Shown: positions 53,498-64,000 of the stretch, one piece after another
Layout: each line of letters starts with the position of its first letter
Position numbering within the stretch: the stretch's first letter is position 1
From: Cheiracanthium punctorium
Taxonomy: Eukaryota; Arthropoda; Arachnida; Araneae; Cheiracanthiidae
Direction: 5' to 3'
Length of the DNA stretch: 64,000 nt
Assembly: GCA_038373885.1 (NCBI GenBank)
Contig: JAWZYV010011612.1
Span: 124,001-188,000, forward strand
Made by a program: the position numbers and the translations under genes
Notes under the pieces: model-generated
What the model was told of the DNA's origin: nothing
The model's input: the letters and a program-made list of their open reading frames with translations, nothing else
Databases searched by the model: none

Positions 53498-56319
53498 ACT
53501 AGCTGCGTGCCCGTTCTTCGCACTTTAGGAAACGAATATTTTACTAAAATCTAATCGTAACTATCTATGCAAAAGCAAAATGCCAAAAAGTTCAAGTAGT
53601 CCTTTTGTTGAAACTACCGAGGAATATATTACGCAACGTAGGATTATGGTTTAGTTAGTTATAAGACGATCGTTGAAAAATAATGAATATAACACTTTAA
53701 ATTTGACGAAATAGTTATTAACGTGGTATACTGTTTTCTAATCCATATTACACGCTTAAATCTATTGATTAAAACTGACACTCATTTATTGATTAAATTT
53801 CTTATCGGCCGATTTAACTCCTTTTACGCCAAAAAATACTCATTCAAGACAATAATTTGTAAATGCCTCAATTCGCCCCAGCGCTCCCCATCCGCTATAT
53901 TCTATTTAACTCATTTTCCGCAAAAATCTTGTCTATTGGAGAATTCTGATTTCTCCCCCGCGACCCATATCCTATTACTATCACGTGACCAACGCTCTTA
54001 ACGGATAACGGTTCATAGTAAAAAACGCGGACATAGTTGTGTGTGCATTCACTGGTGATAGTTTTATGTTATATCCGAATGCCAAATGCATCTTTTTCAT
54101 ATTCAGAGTTGTGAAATAAATTCAGCCTAGATATGGAGGAGATGCTTTAGGTTAAGATTTCGCTTTAATGACATAGTTTCTTACGATTGGATTATAAAAA
54201 GCTGTTGTGAAACAAATGAAGTTATGTTATCTCCACCCAAAGTGAGTAAGTAGTATTTTACCTTTTTCATGTCAATAAATTGGGTTGCTGCTTTAATTAA
54301 ATCTCACAGCTGGTTTAACCATGATTGCATTTCTGTATTCTGACTGTACTGTGAATTCGTTTTATAACGAGAGACTATAGTAAAATTATATTCTATTTAT
54401 TAAAAAAATACTTTTTTATCGTGTATTAAGATATATGTAATATATTTGCCTTGATTTAAAATTTATTTTCTCGGGCTTATAATCATAGATTACAGCTCTG
54501 ATAATAAAAAATGAAGAAAACGAATCATTCAATATATTAATTAAAAACAGCAAATTTTAATAAAACACCATTTTTCTAGCTTAAAGTAATAATCTTAATT
54601 GAGTACAGATATGTTAATATAAAAAGGCTGATTTTGCAAAAACGCTCATTCTATAGCTTAAATAATAATCATAATTGAGTACAGTTATATGAATCAAAAA
54701 CGGACAGACACTCCTCATTTTTGATTATTATTTAGCTTAAATGGAGCAGTTGTATAATGCTCAAAAATTGAGAATTTTTCGCTCCATTGATTTTTGTCGA
54801 TGAATTCAGCCAATTTTACTCAATCGGGAGAATGGCTGTTTGAAGTCAAAAATTGAGTAAAAATATATTCCGTTTGATTATTATTTTACTCAATAGATTT
54901 AAGCGTGTATCCAAACAAATCTACTATTACTACCAAAGATAAAAATGAGAATACTATCTATTACTTATATTAATATTATCTATCTTCGTTTCTCAGTCTT
55001 TAAGGCTCAATTTAAAGAAACAGATTAGATATTTTAAACCAATGATGCCTTTCTACTTTTTGGTGATTCTGTGAAATTTATGCATTGCCATTAAAACAGA
55101 TCTCCATATATTTTTAAGCATAATTCTTGTCTGGTTGGCGTATTTAGCACAGCAAAATATTTCTTCTCGCAGTGGTGGAAAACATCCAAGCTGTACCAAT
55201 TTAAATATTATTTAAATCCACCATGGTTCAGACTCGTGAAAACATCAAACTGTGTAATCTCGAGGAACTATTTGGAATCGCTCAAATTGCGAATAGGGCG
55301 TTAAATTGTGCTGCAGAGTTTACGAATTTCAGACAACTTTTAATTTATGACGTCACGTTCTGACCAGGGTAGTCGAGTTTAGTCATTTCGCGCAGTAGTT
55401 TTCAAACGCAGTAATACTGAAACATACGACGTTGAAAAACTCTCGCTTGCAACAGAACTTTATTAAAGTTAATTTGAGAGATATTGGGGTTATTCCTAGC
55501 TAATCGGTATTTCAAATATTTTCCGTATCCATATTGATAATGATGTAACTTTTCTGCAAGAGCTTGTTAAGTTGCTAAAATTTAACAAAAAAAAGAGTAT
55601 ATCTAATAGATAATATACCGCCAAAAGTCGTCCAAATTTGGCAACATTTTGCATGATTTTTGGGAATACATACAACGACCGTCGTCAAACCGATAGCGAA
55701 TACTATGAATTATGCTAATTAGTATTTTGCATCTTGTGCCGACATTTGAATTTCCCACGATTAAAAAAAAAATGCAAGATTCCTTTCGTTATTATGATTT
55801 CTGAAAAATCACAAAGCTCAAAAATCGCTAAGGGTAGCACGCGCATTAAACAAAATACTTTGAATTTTTATAATAGTAATTTTTGCGTCAAAACCTTTTA
55901 ATGTAATTAGATTTCTAACTCATTCTCATGAGGTCAAAATGGCATCCTTCTCAGTTGCGATATCTAACATGAATTAGTGAAAGAAGAAAAAGAAAGAAAA
56001 AACACGTTATTTTATTTTCTACAAAATCTGATAATCTGGGTGGAAGTTTATTATTTCTCTCGTGGTGTAATTTTTTGTCAAAACTTGTTAACCAGGATTT
56101 TTAATGCATTTTTATAGTGACATAAAAATGACGTCAGTCTCACTTGAATTATTGAAAGTAATAAATAAATAAATTTAATTTTGTTAACTATTCTCACGAA
56201 TGTGCTGAAATCGGTTATTTGAGTAGCTTTCTACCCTCAAAATTGCGAAAAATCGTAAAAAGTTAGAGAACCCTGACGAACAAACAAACAAACATACTTT
56301 CACATTTATATAATAGATT
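53498..56319 (+). repeat. Long repeat starting ACTAGCTGCGTGCCCG, unclassified
   Basis: The start resembles the repeat at 17799. The end, with GACGAACAAACAAACAAACA and TTTATATAATAGAT, resembles the tail of repeat family B. Whether everything between belongs to one element is uncertain; ORFs here are short and motif-free, and no reverse transcriptase is seen. Confidence 0.3.
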
Positions 56320-57439
56320 GCATGAAAACTTCGATTATTTTTAAAGAAGCGTAGATATGTTAATGTTCTATTTTTTTCATATTTAATGCCTTTTCATTTT
56401 TCGAGTTTTAAGAGATGTAGATATTAATGATTTCACTTATTGTTATATTTAACAACTTAAGTGGCAACAATGGATTTCGTTTCTACGGAAACTGTAGCAA
56501 TCTATAAAATAGAACATGAAATGAATTATTCATGTTTATTTTGCTAGAACTGCCATATTGGCGTAATTAACGCCACAAATTGATGGTAAATAGCTAAAAT
56601 GAATCACAAATTAAACTTAACAACAAATTCAAAAATTTACTTTCAATCCTTACAATACCCACAATTTTTACCGGGCTGAAAAACCATTCTTATTCACCTC
56701 CAAAAGCAAATAAAAAAGAAAAGAATTCCGATTTTATTACACCTTGTTTGGTAGGATTTAAAAAAAAAAATACCCAAGCATACGCTCATAATATCGACTC
56801 ATTCCTATCCTGGAATGTAATTAGCAGCACAAACGCGAGAACACACTCTATTAAACACAGCGTTACACTATATTTGAATATTTATCGCCAGCTTTGCTAA
56901 GAAAGATAAAGTAGGAATCAACATACATTTTAATTTGTAAAGCAAAAAATTTATTAGACAGTATTAGTTATATGATATTCTAACAGTTACCAGAAAAAGA
57001 AATTTCCGTAGCACTGCTTTAACGAATAAGAATCAATGATGTTTTACACATTCGATCGCCAAAGTGCCAACATATACACCATTTTGTGAGATTTTTTTCA
57101 AGGAATCATTCGAAACATTGAAGTAACGGCAACCAAAATGGGAAATAGTAATCTATCACTCATATGGTTTGATCGTCAAAGTACAACAGGCATCTACTTG
57201 AAAAGGAGCAGTATTTTAAATTATTAACTATGTGTTAATGTATTTTATTCATCGTTAACTATGATGTGCAAAATGCGAGAATTTCAATTACCTTAAATTT
57301 GGCGGAATTTCCCCTCACTTTAATCAATTTACTTAATTTGGTGAAAATTCTCAAGTTAGATCGTTTAAATTCGCCTTAATAACTGCATTATTTCTGCACT
57401 AATCACTGCTAAATTAAAAAAAATTAAAGCAAAACTCTA

Positions 57440-58045
57440 ATAAAACCTACACTTGTTTTTAAAAATACTATTTCGGTACGCTCTCAGTAAATTGCGCCAA
57501 GCTTAAAACTGTGCAAATCGGTAGAACCTACTACTTTCTCAAAATCGCCAAATGAGCCATTTTTTTTTTCGACAAACTATAAAATATACATATTAGTCTC
57601 GGAAATCTCCCAATTCCTTATTCTTTTACACACAAAAAAACATTGAATTCCTGCTCTGATGTCACATGCACGCAATACTTTAATTAAAAATAACTTTGTA
57701 AATAATCTAAACAATAAAAAAATCATTATTTTTTTATTTTTACTGCAGGAGTCTAAATAATTTAATAAAATAGCCAAACATGGCAACCTCGATGCTTATT
57801 TCTCACTTTTTTGACTGCAGGGGTTACAATTGCGGAATTACGGAGATAAAAAATTAGCGTTTTTGACGGGTTTTTTTTTATCAATATCTTCTAAAATAAT
57901 TCGAATTTCGAAATTTAAATTAGCGGAAGACCTTCCTCGGAATTTTCCGAATCTGTGGACACCTCGATCGAAACTCAACTCCCAGCCGTTTCGGAGGAGA
58001 TGATGTTACACACAGACAGACGCGTACAGATTTTAATAGTATAGA
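57440..58045 (+). repeat. Repeat family B, copy 3 (partial)
   Basis: Matches 14040-14597 in the same orientation: AATTGCGCCAAGCTTAAAAC, TCACATGCACGCAATACTTT, CAAACATGGCAACCTCGATG and a GGGGTTACAATTGCGG block. It then ends CAGACAGACGCGTACAG with ATAGTATAGAT. It lacks the exon-like segment found in copies 1 and 2. Confidence 0.6.
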
Positions 58046-58254
58046 TGGTAATTTTGACATTTTAATTTGGAAGGGCAGGCCCATGGTCAGGATTTTCATT
58101 CGGGGAGGCTCAAATATTCAAATACCATAACTTAAACATAGGGGTCCTATGAAAGATGCAAGAAAGTGCCCCCCACCCTCCGACATAGGCGCGGGATAGT
58201 GATCATTTTTAAAATACACTGGAACTTTTTGTATTTTAGTACTGAAGTGCCTGA

Positions 58255-58322
58255 AATACTGAAATAAGCCTTCTCTAGAATAAGGGTCTTCCCTAGAATA
58301 TAAGCCTTCCGTAGAATACTGG
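58255..58322. repeat. Short minisatellite, about 21-bp unit
   Basis: Three imperfect units built on AAGCCTTC(T/C)(C/G)TAGAATA. The surrounding 58060-58480 has G/C-rich patches resembling worn MITE ends, not resolved. Confidence 0.5.
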
Positions 58323-59041
58323 GTGGATTGTAGTAATGGGGCCCCTTGGCCTTGGGTGCCCCTCTCTTGTAGAGGACGCGGGGCTGCGGAGCCTGTTTCC
58401 TTAAATCCGCCCCTGTATATAAACATACATATTTGAACTTTCGGGGGGGTAGCTCCTCAAGCCTCCCCTTCCCTGGCTACGTTTTTGTCGAGGGGGAATT
58501 ACAACAAGTGCTGCTGAAAAGTAAACTTATTATGCTCCTAGCTTGTGCTAACAAATTTCAGTTTATAGATGAGTTAAAAGTAAAATGTGATTTTTTAAAT
58601 GTGTTTAATTCACTGAAGTAAATTATTTTGTTTTTAGGTGTTTGCTTGGAATAAATCCTAACAGAGGATGCAAGAAGAATCCTGATGTGAAAAAACGTGA
58701 GGAAGTTAATATGAAAATTCTCAATTTACTTAATAAAATGTCGGCATATGAGCTAATTCACCACTAATTATATATTAAGAAATACCCATGAATACTGGAG
58801 AGCAAATCTATAAAATTATAAACATAGTCTTTGTAAATATTCCTTTGTTTGTACTTTGTAAATACTTTATAAATACTGTATTTTTTCCCTTAAAATAAAT
58901 CTAATTTTTCACAATTTTTCTTGACGTATTTCTTTGATTATTAATGGATATTACAAAAATCTAAGCATAGATATATCATGCAAGAGTAATTTTAAACTCC
59001 TAAAAACTATTTCTGAAAAATAAGATGCATATATGTATATA

Positions 59042-59230
59042 CATTAAAACCTATACTAACGGTCACCTCCGAAGACTGGTCATCTCTTAAAACAGACACT
59101 GTTAGAAGTTTACAGAATTGAATTGAGACTATTGAATTAACATTATTGTGAACCTCCAAAGAACGATTGTCTCATAAAATGGTCATTATTTTATGGGACC
59201 AAACGTAGCTGTTTTTCAGAGGTTTCACTC
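59042..59230. mobile_element. Candidate Tigger-like MITE
   Basis: TA on both sides. Ends CATTAAAACCTATACTAACG and, inverted, GAGTGAAACCTCTG recall Tigger termini (C-A-G-T-G-A-A-A-C-C-T). The interior has GGTCACCTCCGAAGACTGG. Too worn to be certain. Confidence 0.45.
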
Positions 59231-60099
59231 TATATATGAAGTATTTACTTGAACGACGCCATCACTACATTAATCAATTGTTTAGGAGCAAACATATATA
59301 TTATTTTAACTACAATGACGCGCTACAATCACCTAAAAAATAAACCTTACAGTAAATACTTCCACTAACTTCATTTACTACAAATACCCCAACCATTTAT
59401 TTAGGGACAATTGACATGACAAACTGATACGCTTCCCTCCCCATGAACATAGAAATTGATGGATACTTGATGGATAATATCAAGAAATAATTTTGAAAGC
59501 ATTAAAAAATAAACTTTATGCTTGGAGCATCTACACTCCCACCCCTGATCCATTGATTTGTGTATACATTTTCGTGCTTTGAAATGCATTGATTCACTTG
59601 AAATCAGCTTCTTTGATTACTGTTTTACTTGATTGATAGCAATCATTCTTATAAATCTTTCTTTTTTCAACACTAATATTTTATTTTGTACAGTTACTTA
59701 ATTTTAAAGTATGCCCTGTGATGGAATTGATTGAAAATAATTAATGTCACCTATGATTTCAAAACATACTCAAGAATTTATTTTCATTAACATTTCGTAG
59801 AAGAATTTTTTTTACCACTTAACAGGGCCAAGGTCGTCGAAAGAAGCTAGTATATGATAAAATTACTGAATTTTTTAAGTAATTGTAAGTAAGTAAAATT
59901 TTTAAGTAATTTTAAGTAAGGTATTGAATTATTATAAACAAAAGAAAGTTTTTATAAATACAAAATATATTTCATAAATAAACTGGTTTTTTCTGTAAAT
60001 TCCTTAAATTAAGCTGTAAAAAAATGGTTAAAGTCTGCTACATTGACAGAAATATACCGTCGACAAAACACGGGGAAAAATCATCTGGAAAAATTACAG

Positions 60100-60540
60100 A
60101 ATTCTGTAAATTAGATGGAGTATCTAAAAAAAATACAAAACATTGCTATAAAATAAACGGAGAATCTGTAAAAATTAAAAAAATACAGAAGAAATCAGTA
60201 AAACGCATAGAAGATTTCTGTAAAAGAAACAGAGACTCTGTAAAAAATTACGGAAAACTTCTGTAAAACACACAAAATATTTCTGTAAAATTGATGAAGA
60301 ATCTGTAAAAAATTACAGAGGACTTCTATAAAACACACAGAGGATTTCTGTAAGATTGATGGAGAATCTGTAAAAAATTACGGAAGACTTCTGTAAAACA
60401 TACAGAAGATTTCTGTAAAATAAACGGAGAATCTGTAAAAAACTACATAAGAATTCTGTAAAACACACAGAAAATTTCTGTAAAATAAACGGAGAATCTG
60501 TAAAAAATTACAGAATATTTCTGTTAAATATACGGAAATA
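60100..60540. repeat. Subterminal tandem array, unit about 64 bp
   Basis: About six to seven imperfect units, each with (A)ATCTGTAAAAAATTAC and TTCTGTAAAAcacaCAGA-type segments; ATCTGTAAAAAA or close variants recur near 60235, 60301, 60366, 60430 and 60495. It lies just inside the right CACTGC terminus (60596) and repeats the motif found at the left terminus (47360-47440). ORFs at 60024-60266 and 60378-60602 are readings of this array. Confidence 0.85.
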
Positions 60541-60596
60541 AACTGGCGTCCTGGCTGACAGTTTTTTTCTGTAAATTTGACTTTTTTTTGCAGTGT

Positions 60597-60990
60597 GTAC
60601 ACGATCAGTATGTCGACAAAGTCATTTTCAATATGCGTGCACCCTACTACCTCGGTATCTGCGTTTCAAATGACTCCAGCAGGATCGCTATTCACGCGAC
60701 CTTCTGTTCAGCGTCAACTACCGCAAGACTTCCGAGAGGATACGAGATACGGTAGGGATCTTCCAGAACGTACGGCATTCCATGAGGTGCGGCTGTCAAG
60801 CCTGCCTGACGGCTTCTGGTCGTAATTGAAGAACCTTCTGTACTAGAATCTCTCAATAAAATGTTTTCTGTCCCATTAATGTGTTGCTGTTTCTGTTCTT
60901 TGTCTGTGCTTCTTCACACCATAGCTCGCAACTAAGGCATTTTTGATTGTGCATTGCTATGTGCTTCAGAGAAGAGTTAGGCAAAATACA
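60597..60990 (-). mobile_element. Mariner-like element: opposite terminus (right piece)
   Basis: About 60720-60990 matches 43056-43312 in inverted orientation (GACAGAAAACATTTTATTGA, AGTTGCGA, and a GGCTT...GGAATTCC-like stretch). The transposase reads away from this end on the minus strand, so this would be its 5' side. The outer boundary is approximate, and the alternative of two separate copies in opposite orientation is not excluded. Confidence 0.5.
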
Positions 60991-61200
60991 CCGAAAATGT
61001 ATTTTTGATACAAAATACATTGATTCAAACACAATAAAATACAAAATACTCCCTGAATTCAAAATGTAAAGAGGTGAATCTGTGAATCGAGTGAAGAATT
61101 TACTAGCAAGTAAATACAAACAGCAAAGCACGTGATGCTAACAACACGATGAAAAAGGAAAAGTAATATATAGAGGGGATTTGAAAGTTACTCATATGTA

Positions 61201-61645
61201 CAGGGTGAATCTAAACTCTTGGGCAAAACTTTAAGGGGTGATAGGGCACACCATGAGGAATCGTAATCACATAGCAATCTGGGGTGAAAAACGCAGGTTT
61301 AACTTACCCGGTAATAATCACTTTTGGAAAAGCATTGAAGTGTCCGTCTAATTTCTTAACCAAGTTTCATAAACAACAGGCTCGTCTCCGAAAATTTCCT
61401 CCATGAAATAAAATAAACATTTTAAACTATTCATTTGAGTCTTCTGTTTTCGGAGAAAAGTACATTAGTTTCCTGCGAAACAATGGTCGGAAAGCGCACT
61501 GTTTCTTCAGCACTTTTTTCCCAAGTGATTGTTAACAGCTATATGAAGACGACGTTGCCGACCCCACATTGCTATGTTATTCTGATTCCTTATTATGTGC
61601 CCTATCACCCCTTAAAGTTTTGCACAAGAGTTTAGATTCACCCTG
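61201..61645. mobile_element. 445-bp TIR MITE, CAGGGTGAATCTAAACTC type
   Basis: TA on both sides. The two ends are nearly identical inverted repeats of about 90 bp: CAGGGTGAATCTAAACTCTT, AAAACTTTAAGGGGTGATAG, then ACATAGCAAT. The ORF at 61435-61635 is inside the element and not a gene. Tc1/mariner type by target and terminus. Confidence 0.85.
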
Positions 61646-61809
61646 TATAGGTTGATGGGATCCAGAATTATTCCATGAAATATATGTTGGAATTGGAGGC
61701 AGCCAATAGTATACACGCATTTTGATAATATTGAGAACCTATGAGTAAGTTACTAGGGTTAATAGAGAAACGTGCGATTCTAATGTTGGGGTTACTAGGA
61801 AGCGTGCGA

Positions 61810-62423
61810 TTATATTATATTTAGGTTGCATAAATTCATCAGTTTACATAATATAAAGTTGGATAAAGCTTTGTTTAACATATCAGCAATCTGAATGTCA
61901 GAAGGTATATACTCTATTTTAATGTTATCATTTTTGACAGAATTTCGTAAGAACTTCAACTTTATGTCGACATGTTTTAATCTACCAAAATTACTTTCAT
62001 TAGTCATGCACTTTATACAAGATTTATTATCCTCATACAGAACAAGACTTTCGGCATTGGTTAATTCCTTTGCAATACCTCTTATCCACTACACATCCTG
62101 AATACCTTTACTAAGAACATTAATTTCTGCTTCTGTGGAGAAAAGAGCAACACATTTTTATTTATTGCAACACCACATTACAGGGCAACTAGAAAAAATA
62201 ATTCCACATCCCGATACTGATTTTCTATCATTCGGATTAGTCACACAGTGTGCTTCAACATATAAGGATTATTCTGGATTAGCAAAAGTACATTTTTTTG
62301 TACTCGATTTTAAAGTTCCTTTCAAGTACCTTAAGATTCTCTTTAAAGCACACCAGGCAATATCAGTGCGATGTTCTTGAAGTTGGCTCAAACAGTTCAC
62401 AGCACAGTGAACGTCAGGTCTAT
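61810..62423 (-). pseudogene. copia RNase H and C-terminal end of pol
   Basis: From 62423 down, the frame gives HRTDIAWCALKRILRYLKGT (the R-P-D...A-L-K-R-x-L-R-Y-L-K-G-T block). Degraded RNase H motifs follow (DRKSVSGCGIIFSS; STEAEINVLSKGIQDVWW, where the S-T-x-A-E-Y block is expected; LYEDNKSCIK), and then KHVDIKLKFLRNSV and IQIADMLNKAL before the stop at 61810. Internal stops near 62150 and 62265 show decay. Confidence 0.8.
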
Positions 62424-62425
62424 AT

Positions 62426-63113
62426 ATACAGTAGAACCTCGATTAACCGAAACTCCCCGTTAACCGAAGTCGGTTTCTTCTTCACTTTTTTTTTCACTTT
62501 CTACTATCATCCAAAATTTCTCTTTACAAACATGCGTTTTTAAAGATTTTTTTTTCTGACATTCCTTTTGTATGCAATCAGTCCTTTCCAAACTACCAGT
62601 GCAGATAAATATTTTGGAATTCCCTTTTATAGAATTCCTTCTCGCAAGCTCAATTCTCGGTATGAGTGTACTCTTCCCACTTTCAAACATCCCTGTTCTA
62701 AACAAAAACACACCCCATTTCGAAATTTGGAAGGTCATACTGCCGAGTCCCAGAACAATCGAATGTTATTACACCCTCTGATTGTAAGATTCCTCTGAAC
62801 TCATGCTTTTAAGAAAACTTCGGGATAGAACTAGCTGCACGGCAAAGGATGGCCAATTTCCACCAGATGAAGCTTCCATTTAAATCATTGTAAGTTTTTG
62901 TTTCAGAAATAAATTTATTTTCATTTATAATTATAATTTATTTTGAGTTGTAACTCTCTTATGACGATAGAGTTAAAATAGTCATAATAACAGTTCAACG
63001 ACGATACTACATATTAAACTAGATGATTATTGATGAATTCTCGATTATCCGAAAATTTCGATTATCCGAAGTAGCTTCGGTCCCAATTACTTTGAATAAT
63101 CGAGGTTCTACTG
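62426..63113. mobile_element. Tigger/pogo-like MITE inserted in the copia relic
   Basis: TA on both sides; ends CAGTAGAACCTCGATTAACC and, inverted, CAGTAGAACCTCGATTATTC, with further CGATTATCCGAA-type repeats inside each end. 688 bp, no transposase. It separates the copia RT part from the RNase H part exactly at the L-L-Y-L-A-Y region, where copia frames end on one side and resume on the other. Confidence 0.8.
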
Positions 63114-64000
63114 TATATGCTAAATACAATAAAGATCTAACAAGTTCACGATGTGGCGCAAGAAGTGTATTACCTTTTTGAAAGACCTCCAGAGTTGATT
63201 TCGCCTCAATTGGTGTTGAACTAAGTATACAATCAGACATTTTATATTTATTTAACAATCTTAGAACGTAGGACTCTTGATCTAACAATAGACTTTTTGG
63301 AGTAAAGTCTAATCTAATACCAAGAAATTCAGATGCCTTTTCTGATTCTGACATCTCAAGCTGTTTGGATAAAATATCAAAAATAATCTTAACTTCATTA
63401 ATATTAGATCCCGCTATTAACAAATCATCTACATAGAAAACCATAATAACATGGTTCACAACTAAGTTTTTCAAAACCTAATTTCACTACAAAACTACTA
63501 AATGCTTTTAAAGCATTGTCGCGCTGCTTGCTTTAAATCATATAAACACATTTGAGTTTACACATTTTATCACTTCGGCCATCTTAACCTTTAGGCTGAC
63601 CCATGTAAATAATTTCATTTAAATCACCATTAAGGAACGCTGTTTTAACATTCAGAGCAAAAACATGTAAATTATCATTCAAAATCACTATGAGCACTAA
63701 ACGTAAGGCTGCCATACTTATAACGGGAGAAAAAGTCTCCTTGTAATCAAGTCCTTCCTTTTGCATAAATCCACGCGCAACAAGACGAGCTTTATATTTT
63801 TCATTTCTCTTTTAGTTAGCACCCATTTACAGGAGATAGCTTGCTTTCCAGGTAGAATAGTTTTTCAAGATCCCAGACCTTGTTGATCTTCATGCTTTCA
63901 ATATCTTCATCCATAGCTTTCTTCCACAAACTCTGTTCATCAACAGAGAGAAATTTCATATCATCACATATGAAAAAGTTTGTTGTTGACAAAAAATAAA
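63114..64000 (-). pseudogene. copia reverse transcriptase part of pol
   Basis: Contains MQKEGLDYKETFSPVI and NVKTAFLNGDL (RT start), then VFYVDDLLIAGSN with the catalytic Asp pair, EFLGIRLDF, and RELVRSLLYLAYT up to the MITE. A break around 63475-63584 separates the two halves of RT; upstream, a stop at about 63815 interrupts the junction region. RT copies the element's RNA into cDNA; this copy cannot be active. Confidence 0.85.

Larger units (their letters stand above)
47358..60596. mobile_element. 13.2-kb structure bounded by CACTGCAAAAAAAGTC termini
   Basis: The left end CACTGCAAAAAAAGTCTGTA and the right end, inverted, CACTGCAAAAAAAAGTC are followed inward by the same CTGTAAAA/TTTACAG motif. 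On the right it becomes a tandem array (60100-60540). TG flanks both ends, compatible with a 2-bp target duplication. CACTG termini recall the CMC (CACTA/Mirage/Chapaev) group, but no CMC transposase is recognised and the interior is mostly later insertions. The flanks on the two sides both look like parts of one mariner-like element, supporting insertion into it. Confidence 0.5.
61810..64000 (-). mobile_element. Ty1/copia retrotransposon pol relic, split by a MITE, continuing off the right edge
   Basis: Minus-strand pol sequence in copia order: the region just before RT (63766 upward, with the M-D-E-D-I-E-S and W-D-L-E type stretch near 63860-63930), RT, and RNase H ending at 61810. The order, the FYVDDLLIAG box and the C-terminal KHVDIK...IADMLNKAL motif identify Ty1/copia. 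Stops and frame changes are present and a MITE occupies 62426-63113. No LTR was recognised on the left. Confidence 0.85.

Noticed and set aside
60024..60602. Lys-rich or Tyr/Phe-rich repeated ORFs
   Set aside because: Both are translations of the CTGTAAAA tandem array.

Overview
This window looks like AT-rich, repeat-dense chromosomal DNA from an arthropod, plausibly a spider or another chelicerate (inference). The reasons are an invertebrate-type Cys-loop anion-channel gene split over very long introns, a BEL/Pao LTR retrotransposon (a metazoan group), and many Tc1/mariner, pogo/Tigger, hAT and SINE remnants. No bacterial-style operons, rRNA or CRISPR arrays are visible.

The only host gene I can support is on the minus strand. 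Four exons of a Cys-loop ligand-gated chloride-channel-like subunit lie at 22202-21967, 6449-6367, 3802-3680 and 854-478. Their splice phases match (2, 1, 1, then an open phase-0 donor), and together they run from binding loop D through the Cys-loop and loop C to M1-M3. The signal-peptide exon(s) and the M4 exon were not found; M4 should lie left of base 1. The introns (15.5, 2.6 and 2.8 kb) are filled with SINE copies, foldback/MITE-like DNA transposons and dead transposases.

From about 24 to 36 kb there is AT-rich sequence with a few MITEs, a dead mariner, a candidate solo LTR and a perfect 25-bp hairpin. A nearly complete BEL/Pao element occupies 35926-42166: LTRs, primer-binding site, gag, protease, RT/RNase H, integrase, polypurine tract and a 5-bp target duplication. 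Two single-base frame breaks interrupt its coding region.

From 43 to 61 kb the layout is best read as nested insertions. A mariner-like transposon on the minus strand has termini near 43.1 and 60.9 kb. It is cut once by a 2.4-kb element with an exact 11-bp target duplication (43367-45774), and again by a 13.2-kb structure with CACTGC ends and subterminal tandem repeats (47358-60596). That structure in turn holds a pogo/Tc5-like element with long terminal inverted repeats, SINEs, a hAT MITE and other repeats. The right edge (61.8-64 kb) is a minus-strand Ty1/copia pol relic split by a Tigger-like MITE.

All assignments come from reading translations, splice-site fit, terminal inverted repeats and target-site duplications by eye; no database search was run. 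Repeat boundaries are exact only where a target-site duplication is stated.
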